Below are positions 7,207 through 13,168 of a stretch of DNA of 13,168 bases, piece by piece. Where the stretch lies: contig DBPU01000095.1 of the NCBI GenBank assembly GCA_002305615.1, positions 1 through 13,168 of the forward strand. The letters are read 5' to 3'. Made by a program: the position numbers and the translations under genes. This stretch comes from Verrucomicrobia bacterium UBA1412. GTDB lineage: Bacteria > Verrucomicrobiota > Verrucomicrobiia > Limisphaerales > UBA1412. The notes below the pieces were generated by a model, which saw only the letters and a program-made list of their open reading frames with translations, was not told the origin of the DNA and did no database searches. Each line of letters opens with the position of its first letter. Positions within the stretch are counted from its first letter, which is position 1.

Positions 7207-8295
7207 TTATTTTTTGCTTCTATACCAATAAATAAGAAAAGGGAAAATTAAAATAAAAAATGTTATACCGTAAACCCATAAAACATTTCGTTCAGGAGTG
7301 TTTTCATCCATTGTGGCTGCAGATACCGCATCTTGAAACTCAATATCCTGGGTAATGTCTGTCAATGATTGTAGTTCACCCGTGCTAGATAAATATGTTT
7401 TAGTAACGGGGATATTCCCTTCTGCCAAAAAACGATTCTCTCCCACCCAGGTTTTGTCAGGAACATTAAATTGGAAGATATTATCAGGAACCCCTTGCTC
7501 GATATTATCCACCTCAATCCATGAGGTCGTATTCATTATTTCCTCACGGGGACCGGTGCCCAAATGGGATGTGTGAACTATGGCTTTTAAAGGGAAATCC
7601 TGCCCCAGAATATTGGTCCATTCTTGAACATGGTATTCTGCATCTATCGTTTGAATATTCGCTTTTGATACTTTCTTTTTTTTGTAAATCCCGTTTAAAT
7701 ATATGCATCTTTCCTCTCCGTGATAAGCTCTATAGCTCTCCAGCATCGGAAAAGTTGCGTTTTCATCATGGATAGTCCATTGTGCTGGGACCATCATTTT
7801 CCGCTTCTGAAATTCGATACCTGCCGAAAAAGGAGGTTCTACATCGCCCGCTCCGTTTTTCCCGCCCAAGTATTCTCCAGCGCAAAAAGCAGCCCATAAT
7901 AGCCGATAGCCGGCAGGCACTTTCCCTGAATAGATGTTAAGGGAATGTTCATTGCCCGGAGTCGGTTCTTCATTTGACGGAGCAAAATGCGTGAGCTCAT
8001 ACGTGTTGGTTCCGTTTTGAGAGCCATATTCAAAGGGTTTGGGAGGGAGTGCTTCCGTTGGTGAAAGCATTTCTTCCGGAAGTATCAACATTTTCCAATC
8101 TCCCTTGTTATAGTAGAAAGTAACAGTTGATGTGTTGGTATGCCCCTTCATCACAGGCAATGTAAAATAAAGCTTTCCTGTTACGGTATACCCATTCTGG
8201 AAGGCTGTCTCATTCTTCTGAGTTTGTGAATGTGCGAGTGATACCGCCCATAAAGCCAGCAAACAACCGGTAAATTTTATAACTCTATTTCTCAC
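7207..8295 (-). CDS. Exported membrane-anchored protein of unknown function
   Basis: A 362-residue protein with a signal peptide (residues 1-23, ending SLAHSQ), a ~310-residue extracytoplasmic domain, and one C-terminal membrane helix (338-357) followed by YRSKK, so it is a type I anchored protein facing the periplasm. The start is GTG at 8295, giving MRNRVIKFTG; I see no better ATG. The domain looks mostly beta, with segments such as GTNTYELTHF, LLWAAFCAGEYL, a PPFSAG stretch and an EWTNILGQDFPLKAIV stretch. The overall style reminds me of uncharacterised exported proteins in Planctomycetes and Lentisphaerae, with a faint LolA-like flavour, but I cannot confirm this. The mature domain has two cysteines (C138, C197). 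It lies 11 nt downstream of the MauE-like gene and just before the Cys-rich peptide gene, so it is the middle gene of an operon. It may bind, display or process the peptide; this is inference only. Confidence 0.8.
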   Translation of the reverse strand: MRNRVIKFTGCLLALWAVSLAHSQTQKNETAFQNGYTVTGKLYFTLPVMKGHTNTSTVTFYYNKGDWKMLILPEEMLSPTEALPPKPFEYGSQNGTNTYELTHFAPSNEEPTPGNEHSLNIYSGKVPAGYRLLWAAFCAGEYLGGKNGAGDVEPPFSAGIEFQKRKMMVPAQWTIHDENATFPMLESYRAYHGEERCIYLNGIYKKKKVSKANIQTIDAEYHVQEWTNILGQDFPLKAIVHTSHLGTGPREEIMNTTSWIEVDNIEQGVPDNIFQFNVPDKTWVGENRFLAEGNIPVTKTYLSSTGELQSLTDITQDIEFQDAVSAATMDENTPERNVLWVYGITFFILIFPFLIYWYRSKK

Positions 8296-8306
8296 TATTT
8301 AAAAAT

Positions 8307-8798
8307 TTATACTAGAAATAATTTTTTTGATTTTACAATATAGTTTAATATTATTGTGATAATACTTCCCGCAATCATAAAAATTAGAATAAATAATGAA
8401 ATCTGATCAACAGTTTTTTCCGCAAGACCAGTCCATTCTGAAAAAGAGCCCATACAGCCACAACTACTCCACGTTGGATAATAGTACCAGATTCCTATAC
8501 GATAACCGACAAAACATGTTGATAACCAGAGTAAAAGAAATGCTTTTACTTGTACAGAGTGGAGTAAGAACAAACAGATGACTACCACTATTTCCAAAGT
8601 TATTGCTAGTGAAGTGACAAAAAAAGACGAAAACTCATTGAATAGAGGGTCAGGTTCTGATAAATAACGCGTATTATTTCCAAAAAAAGACATGGCCTTT
8701 GCTGTTGCTGTGAAAAGCAGCAACACAGCCACCGTATAGAAAAAGAAAGAACTCTTATTTTCTATTTTTTCCAGACTTCCCTGCGATCTAGAAAACAT
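8307..8798 (-). CDS. MauE/DoxX-like redox-associated four-helix membrane protein
   Basis: A 163-residue integral membrane protein with four predicted helices (about 18-37, 60-80, 85-102, 131-153). Features fitting the MauE/DoxX redox-associated family are the four-helix layout, the LEI motif in helix II (E69), and a cysteine pair CGCMG (C113, C115) in the loop between helices III and IV, where relatives often have CGCFG. MauE itself is needed for formation of the disulfide-rich small subunit of methylamine dehydrogenase; other relatives sit beside thioredoxin-like or exported proteins. I therefore infer a part in disulfide formation or electron transfer across the membrane. The start at 8798 has GAGG about 10 nt upstream. 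It is first in the three-gene AT-rich cassette, 11 nt before the anchored protein gene. No methylamine dehydrogenase genes are present, so the specific MauE role does not apply. Confidence 0.68.
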   Translation of the reverse strand: MFSRSQGSLEKIENKSSFFFYTVAVLLLFTATAKAMSFFGNNTRYLSEPDPLFNEFSSFFVTSLAITLEIVVVICLFLLHSVQVKAFLLLWLSTCFVGYRIGIWYYYPTWSSCGCMGSFSEWTGLAEKTVDQISLFILIFMIAGSIITIILNYIVKSKKLFLV

Positions 8799-8829
8799 AT
8801 ATAAGGAACCTCATAAATACTTCCCATCA

Positions 8830-8844
8830 CAATACATTGTATTG
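8830..8844. promoter_or_regulatory. Palindrome upstream of the cassette, candidate operator
   Basis: CAATACATTGTATTG is a perfect inverted repeat with 7-bp arms around one central base. It starts 31 bp upstream of the MauE-like start codon, where a repressor or activator of the cassette could bind. It overlaps TACAAT (minus strand), a possible -10 box, but no good -35 box is seen. ATTCGAAT lies 7 bp further upstream. Function is inferred from position and symmetry only. Confidence 0.35.
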
Positions 8845-9110
8845 CGAACGATTCGAATGATTTTCGGAATATCTCTTTTTTATAACCAAAACTCCAAAAC
8901 AAACGGCCCACCCCCGACGCTATGAATGTCGACTCTTGCTGTTCGTAGCCACTCCAATACGTTCATTGCCAAATCCATTACAAAACGTATGATAGCACTG
9001 CAGTTCCGTTCATGTCAACAGAAAATAAAATATTTTTGTCGCAGAGCATTGCCCGCACTGCCTCAAAAATAGGCGTACCGAAAAGGGAGAGTGGGAAGAG
9101 TGGTTATTTA

Positions 9111-9144
9111 AAAAGAAAAAAACTTCCTGTGTTTTTCACGGAAG
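9111..9144 (-). terminator. Intrinsic terminator of the SUMF1-type gene
   Basis: Read on the minus strand: CTTCCGTG, loop AAAAA, CAC-A-GGAAG (one bulged base), then TTTTTTTCTTTTT. The stem (9123-9144) and U-tract (9111-9122) lie about 80 bp after the stop codon at 9225. It marks the end of the transcript and isolates the gene from the AT-rich cassette, which therefore needs its own promoter. Confidence 0.8.
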
Positions 9145-9300
9145 CCCGATATTTCCCCGGAAAAAGAGCGAATCACCCAAGAATTCAATGGGTTAAAAAG
9201 TGTCTTTAAGAGACCGTCTAAAAGCTAATCCAGATCGCAGACCACGCGCATGCCGTACATTTCGTGGTTGTCTTCCGGGTGGCCGTAACCGCGGTTGGCG
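9144..9300 (-). repeat. Direct repeat, right copy (3' end of the intact SUMF1-type gene)
   Basis: The partner of 6658-6814, same orientation and ungapped, about 94% identical by eye. Here the coding part (9225-9300) is the true C-terminus of an intact gene. The non-coding part (9144-9224) is nearly as well conserved as the coding part, which points to DNA-level duplication or recombination rather than protein-level constraint alone. Confidence 0.93.
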
Positions 9301-9992
9301 GAGCGGCAGCTGCGTGCGCTGACCAGCCAGCATCCTCCGCGCAGGACCAGAGTCTGAGCTTCAGAGATTGAAGAACCATCGGGGTCGGTCACAGGGCCGG
9401 AAGGGTAGGGGGCATAGGAATCCGAGCACCATTCATAGATATTGCCGTGCATATCGTGGAGACCCCAGGCGTTGGGTTTCTTTTCGCCGACTGGATGAGG
9501 TGTTTTGACCGCGTTGCGCCCATACCATGCAAGCTCTTCCACGTTCGGGCACTTGTATTCGTCGGTAATGTTTTTGCCGCTGTTGAGGGCGGTTTTGGTA
9601 CCGGCACGGCAGGCATATTCCCACTCAGCTTCGGTGGGCAGACGCCAGGTTTTGCCAGTCATCCGGGAGAGCTTGCTCAGGAAATCCTGGCAGTCGTTCC
9701 AGTTGAGGCTATCGGCAGGGACCTTCGGGTGCGGCTGGGCAAAGAAAGTGTGCTCGTCACCCATGACCGCCTTCCACTGGGCTTGTGTCACGGGATATTT
9801 GCCGATTTTGAAGCCGCGAGTCAAGGTCACTTCATGCTGGGTTTCATCGCTCAAGCGGCCTAATTCGCCCTGGGGACTGCCCATGAGGAATTTGCCGGGA
9901 GGAACTTCGACCAGCTCGATTCCCGGGTTCAGTGTCCGGGTGGTCTTTTTCCTTCCGAAGAGTGTTTTCAGGAAACCTTTCAATGCGCTCAT
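9225..9992 (-). CDS. SUMF1/formylglycine-generating-enzyme-domain protein, one active-site cysteine missing
   Basis: A 255-residue protein from the ATG at 9992 (MSALKGFLKTLFGRKK); the reading frame stays open upstream only through a TTG at 10097 and lacks family-like sequence there. The FGE-sulfatase domain fills residues ~25-253: VPPGKFLMGS, KYPVTQAQW, RLPTEAEWEYACRAG (117-131), GLHDMHGNIYEWCSD (177-191), RGGCW (218-222) and a GMRVV ending. True aerobic formylglycine-generating enzymes bind copper with two cysteines in a GGSxLCxxxYC pattern; here the first is V224 and only C229 remains. It is therefore unlikely to activate sulfatases, and no sulfatase gene is nearby. No signal peptide is visible, so a cytoplasmic place is likely. 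AAGGA lies 16 nt upstream, which is far. The 3' end is duplicated at 6658-6814, and an intrinsic terminator follows. Its real function is unknown. Confidence 0.88.
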   Translation of the reverse strand: MSALKGFLKTLFGRKKTTRTLNPGIELVEVPPGKFLMGSPQGELGRLSDETQHEVTLTRGFKIGKYPVTQAQWKAVMGDEHTFFAQPHPKVPADSLNWNDCQDFLSKLSRMTGKTWRLPTEAEWEYACRAGTKTALNSGKNITDEYKCPNVEELAWYGRNAVKTPHPVGEKKPNAWGLHDMHGNIYEWCSDSYAPYPSGPVTDPDGSSISEAQTLVLRGGCWLVSARSCRSANRGYGHPEDNHEMYGMRVVCDLD

Positions 9993-10156
9993 CTGTTTTT
10001 TAAGTAAATCCTTAACGATAGGTATACCGTAGATAGGCAGGAGAAAAGAGCTCCCGCCCTGTGGCACATAAGTTAGCACGAATAGGAAAACTCTCAAGAC
10101 GAAAGGAGTTTTTTCTTCTCCATGCCCCCAAGCGGACGGGTGTTATAAAGTGTTCT

Positions 10157-13100
10157 CTAGTCCAGTTCGATAATGCGGCCGGGCTTGACAAAGGCGACAT
10201 ATTTGCGGCGTACCGGCAGGTGGTAAATCGCCTGCATCGCAAAGGCGTAGAGGTTGATCTGGGGTGCGTGTGAGAGGGCTTTTTCGGGGCAATCTTTCGC
10301 GTCGACCTGGTCGGTTTTATAATCCAGGACCCAGATTTCATCCTTGCCCAGCATCAGGAGGTCTATGACACCCTGGACAACGATTGATTCATCGGTGCCG
10401 GTCAGGATTGAATCGAAGCCGACCTGGGCGAGGTCTTCATCTTTGAGCAGAATGGAGAAAGAGACTTCACGCTCCACCCGGTCCCAGCGCTCCAGAAATG
10501 CCCGGGCGATATCGCTCTGCCAGAACCGCTCGACCTGCGGGAGCATCTCCTCGCTTGCCGTCTGGGCCTCTTTTGGTGACAGGGCTCCGGCTTCCGTCAT
10601 TTTCTCCAACTGCATCCGGTAGAAATCCGAAGATGGAGGCGTCTGAGTAAACTCGGGCCGGAGCTCCAGCCGCTCCATGATTTTGTGGAAGAGCGAGCCT
10701 TTCTCGGCCGCTTCTTGCATCGCATCCGAAGAGGGCATCGGGTGGCGGTTCCGGTCGGTGCCTCGCCGCAATTCGGAGATTTTTTTGAGGCTGGTCACCG
10801 AGTTTTTGCAAGGGATATCGACGATGGATTCATAGGGATAGACCCAGGGCGTTATTTTCTCGCGTTTCTCCCGGAGTTGTTTCAGATAGTTATCGATCAA
10901 TATCTCTTCGGGGATGACCTCTTCTTCTATTTCCGTTTGGCTTACCCCGCTTGAAATTTCCAGCATGACCTTGAGCGGAGGATCGGTCGGGATCGTGATC
11001 TCTTTTTCTCCCACTGCAAAAACGTCCTTCGCCTCATCGGCAGAAATATATTGGTTTAACCAGCCCAGGAACCATGCAGCGTAGGTGACTCCCTCCAGGA
11101 GGAGACGTTCGGCAGAGAACGGGCCTGCGACTTCGGGAGTTTTTTTAGCCTTAGATTTTTTTCCGGTTTTTTCAGCTTTTTCGGGTTCTTCAGGAATCTG
11201 CGATTCGTGAGCCGGGGCGCTGAGGCAAAGAAAGAGATAATCGCGCGCACGGGTCATGGACACGTAGAGAATCCGCATCTCTTCGCCAATGAGTTCGCGC
11301 GTCTCCTTCTTCTTATAAGACCAGACGCCGAGCGTATCCAAACGTTGCGGGTAACCCTCCGGAGTGAACCTTCTGGCATGCAGGAAAATTCCGTCCTCCT
11401 CATTGAAACCGAGTCCATCTTTGAGTCCGGCTTTTTTTATTTCTTTACCCATGCCGAGCAGGAAGACGATTGGGTATTCCAGTCCTTTGCTTTTGTGGAC
11501 GGTGCGGATTTGCACGGCGTTTGAGCCTGTTGCGGAGTTCGCGCTGGTGTAATCGGAAGAATTGTTTTCCCGGATATCTTTGATGTATTTAAGGAAAAGG
11601 GGGATGCTCTGGCTGCCCGAGGGGTCGAAGGTCCGAATGAGGGAAATGAAACGGCGGATGTTTTTGAGTTTCTGTTCCGGAAAGGGCAACGCGTAGAGGC
11701 AATCCTCGTAGCCGGTTTCATCAATAACTTTTTCCAGCAGGTCTGCGATCGTCAGGTAGCGCAGGCGGCCTCTCCAATCCTCATATTTATTTTTGTAATC
11801 AAGGAGTTTCCTGGTCAGCTCCGGGTAGTCGATGTAAATGGAGTTCTTACTCTCGGCGGCATCCAGGCTCGCGGTGTCAACAGCCTCCCAGAAATTACCG
11901 CGGGGATAGAGCGTGCGCAGTTGGATAATTTCAAGCTTGGTAATCCGGATAAACGGCGAGAAGAGAAAGCCCAACAGGGGAATATCCTGCCGGGGGTTAT
12001 CCAGGAGCTGGATGATGTTCATGAGGTCCATCACCTCCACACAGTCAAAAATCGGGATCCCCGGAGCCACAATGGGAATAGAGCGGCGCTCAAACTCACG
12101 GATGAAGATGGGGGCCGTTTCATTCAGGCCTCCTCTGCAAAGCAGTGCAACGTCCGACCACTCCATCGGCCGAGTCGGGGGTGAGTCAGGGCTTGTCTCA
12201 CCCTTGTGTGAATCCACTCTGATCTTGAGCGTTTCTTTGAGTTTCAGGAGCTTTTCGGCAACCAGTATCGCCTCTTTCTCCGCATCGGTCAAATCTTCCT
12301 CCGACGATTCTTCATCATCATCCTCTTTGCTGGAAGCCTTCTTCTCTTTAACGTTCCAGATAATCTGAACGCGCGGAATTTCTGAGTCAACCGCCGGAGC
12401 GCTGGCTTCCAGTTTCGAGTGTTCCCCAAATTCAACTGAGCCCACTTGCTTCTTCATCAGATCGCGGAAGAAAACATTGGCAAAGTCGAGGATATCGGCC
12501 TGGCTGCGATAGTTTTTATTAAGCGGATAGTAAGTCCAGTCTTCCGAGCTTCCATGTGCCTTTTCCTCATACTCGCGGAAGACGCGCGGGTTCGCAAGGC
12601 GGAAGCGGTAGATGCTCTGTTTGACGTCGCCGACAATGAATCTATTATTGCTGGCAACAGCCGAGATGAGGGCATCCTGGACGCTGTCGGTATCCTGAAA
12701 TTCATCCACGAAAATAAAGTGGTAGTTTTCGCGCAGAGATTCCGCGATCGGTGTCGGCTCTTTTGTCTCTGGGTCGCGCAGGAGCCGGAGTGTAAACTGG
12801 AGTTGATCAGAAAAAGTCAGGCCGTTCTGAAATTCTTTCTGACGTTTGAATTCGGCTTGGAATTCTTCCAGGAGCTTGAGCAAGAGTATGGCGATCCAGC
12901 GGGTTTCATTCCACCGGGAGGTGAGCTCTTTCTGAGCCACGCTCCAATCGAAAGGTGTCTCCGGATCCAGACCGAAGCAGTAGAGGATTTCGAGTATTTT
13001 ATTTCGGAAACCCTTGATCCCGCTATTGAGGCGGCGTGAGCGGCTTTCCGTGGCCTTGACGAATTCCCCCAGGAGAGTGATCTGGTTTTCTCGGCTGGGG

Positions 13101-13168
13101 TGACTGAATGCATTTGCGAGGGCTTTGCGCATCTCGTCAGTCGCTTTTTCTCCCCAGATATCGTCTCC
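10157..13168 (-). CDS. addA: AddA-type UvrD-family helicase/RecB-family nuclease, 5' end outside window
   Basis: About 1003 residues are visible; the frame stays open to the window edge and the N-terminal Walker A part is missing, so the gene is cut by the window and the internal ATG at 13132 is not its start. Helicase motifs follow in order (counting from that internal Met): II, FVDEFQDTD (141-149); III, GDVKQSIYRFR (168-178); IV, LNKNYRS; V, VHKSKGLEYPIVFLLG; VI, ILYVSMTRARDYLFL. Near the C-terminus is a RecB-type PD-(D/E)XK nuclease: LFHKIMERL, GVIDLLM and VLDYKTDQ, then QINLYAFAM. This fits AddA, which with AddB resects double-strand breaks for RecA; AddB is not in the window. RecB is the alternative, but the ending fits AddA better. 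Two Lys/Glu-rich low-complexity insertions occur, at about 12,270-12,345 and 11,130-11,200. No clear terminator follows. Confidence 0.85.
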   Translation of the reverse strand, partial: GDDIWGEKATDEMRKALANAFSHPSRENQITLLGEFVKATESRSRRLNSGIKGFRNKILEILYCFGLDPETPFDWSVAQKELTSRWNETRWIAILLLKLLEEFQAEFKRQKEFQNGLTFSDQLQFTLRLLRDPETKEPTPIAESLRENYHFIFVDEFQDTDSVQDALISAVASNNRFIVGDVKQSIYRFRLANPRVFREYEEKAHGSSEDWTYYPLNKNYRSQADILDFANVFFRDLMKKQVGSVEFGEHSKLEASAPAVDSEIPRVQIIWNVKEKKASSKEDDDEESSEEDLTDAEKEAILVAEKLLKLKETLKIRVDSHKGETSPDSPPTRPMEWSDVALLCRGGLNETAPIFIREFERRSIPIVAPGIPIFDCVEVMDLMNIIQLLDNPRQDIPLLGFLFSPFIRITKLEIIQLRTLYPRGNFWEAVDTASLDAAESKNSIYIDYPELTRKLLDYKNKYEDWRGRLRYLTIADLLEKVIDETGYEDCLYALPFPEQKLKNIRRFISLIRTFDPSGSQSIPLFLKYIKDIRENNSSDYTSANSATGSNAVQIRTVHKSKGLEYPIVFLLGMGKEIKKAGLKDGLGFNEEDGIFLHARRFTPEGYPQRLDTLGVWSYKKKETRELIGEEMRILYVSMTRARDYLFLCLSAPAHESQIPEEPEKAEKTGKKSKAKKTPEVAGPFSAERLLLEGVTYAAWFLGWLNQYISADEAKDVFAVGEKEITIPTDPPLKVMLEISSGVSQTEIEEEVIPEEILIDNYLKQLREKREKITPWVYPYESIVDIPCKNSVTSLKKISELRRGTDRNRHPMPSSDAMQEAAEKGSLFHKIMERLELRPEFTQTPPSSDFYRMQLEKMTEAGALSPKEAQTASEEMLPQVERFWQSDIARAFLERWDRVEREVSFSILLKDEDLAQVGFDSILTGTDESIVVQGVIDLLMLGKDEIWVLDYKTDQVDAKDCPEKALSHAPQINLYAFAMQAIYHLPVRRKYVAFVKPGRIIELD

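Larger units (their letters stand above)
8799..9224. other. Intergenic region upstream of the cassette, downstream of the SUMF1-type gene
   Basis: 426 bases with no supported gene. From left to right it holds: the cassette's leader with a GAGG ribosome-binding site near 8810; a 15-bp palindrome at 8830-8844 and an 8-bp one (ATTCGAAT) at 8851-8858; about 220 bp in which I see nothing; the terminator of the SUMF1-type gene at 9111-9144; and the non-coding half of the right direct repeat. The short + strand reading frame at 9012-9209 runs through the terminator and repeat and is not a gene. Confidence 0.6.

Noticed and set aside
7207..8295. PEP-CTERM-like sorting signal at the C-terminus (PER, membrane helix, basic tail)
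   Set aside because: The motif is not PEP, the helix and tail are ordinary for a type I membrane anchor, and no exosortase gene is seen.
9012..9209. 65-codon + strand frame between the cassette and the SUMF1-type gene
   Set aside because: It runs across the terminator hairpin and the direct repeat, has no ribosome-binding site that I can see, and encodes a basic, featureless peptide.
6658..9300. Diversity-generating retroelement, with the two repeats as template and variable regions at the 3' end of a C-type-lectin/FGE-fold gene
   Set aside because: Target fold and 3' position fit well, but the mismatches are not confined to adenines of either copy, several lie outside the coding part, AAC codons are identical in both copies, and no reverse transcriptase gene is in the window.
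1..13168. CRISPR array, tRNA, rRNA, insertion sequence or phage genes
   Set aside because: I found no regularly spaced repeats, no cloverleaf-type sequence and no transposase, integrase or phage protein on either strand by reading.

Overview
This window looks like a chromosomal segment of a Gram-negative-type bacterium. My best guess is the PVC superphylum (Verrucomicrobiota/Lentisphaerota-like). The reasons are a succinate dehydrogenase of the sdhC-sdhA-sdhB type with one di-heme membrane subunit, an amidase with an N-terminal copper-amine-oxidase-like domain, a SUMF1-type (formylglycine-generating-enzyme-like) protein, and several exported proteins with little resemblance to proteobacterial ones. 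The phylum is an inference, not something read directly.

Layout. (1) Bases 6-1717, + strand: an HscB-like J-domain co-chaperone and an exported N-acetylmuramoyl-L-alanine amidase, 17 nt apart and probably co-transcribed. (2) A long perfect hairpin at 1733-1785 separates them from the convergent minus-strand genes. (3) 2853-1795, minus: an exported protein fusing a thioredoxin-like CxxC domain to a basic-secretory-protein-type HELTH metallopeptidase. (4) 6393-2998, minus: the sdhCAB operon (respiratory complex II), closed by an intrinsic terminator at 2929-2961. (5) 6890-8798, minus: a visibly AT-rich three-gene cassette. It encodes a MauE/DoxX-like four-helix membrane protein with a CGC motif, a signal-peptide protein with a C-terminal membrane anchor, and a small exported peptide with six cysteines. 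(6) 9992-9225, minus: an intact SUMF1-domain protein with its own terminator. (7) 13168-10157, minus: an AddA-type helicase-nuclease whose N-terminus lies outside the window.

The most interesting part is region 5. The cassette lies between two direct repeats of 157 bp (6658-6814 and 9144-9300, no gaps, about 9 mismatches by eye). Each repeat carries the last ~25 codons of the SUMF1-type gene plus about 80 bp of downstream DNA. The right copy is the 3' end of the intact gene. The left copy is a decayed gene end that stops about 30 bp from the cassette. This arrangement (intact gene on one side, 3' fragment on the other, AT-rich cargo between) suggests that the cassette was acquired by recombination at the conserved 3' end of a SUMF1-family gene. 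I infer, but cannot show, that the three cargo genes form one exported system in which the MauE-like protein supports disulfide chemistry for the Cys-rich peptide and the anchored protein acts with it at the cell envelope.

The rest is ordinary housekeeping: iron-sulfur cluster assembly, cell wall hydrolysis, respiration and recombinational repair. I saw no tRNA, rRNA, CRISPR array, transposase or integrase.
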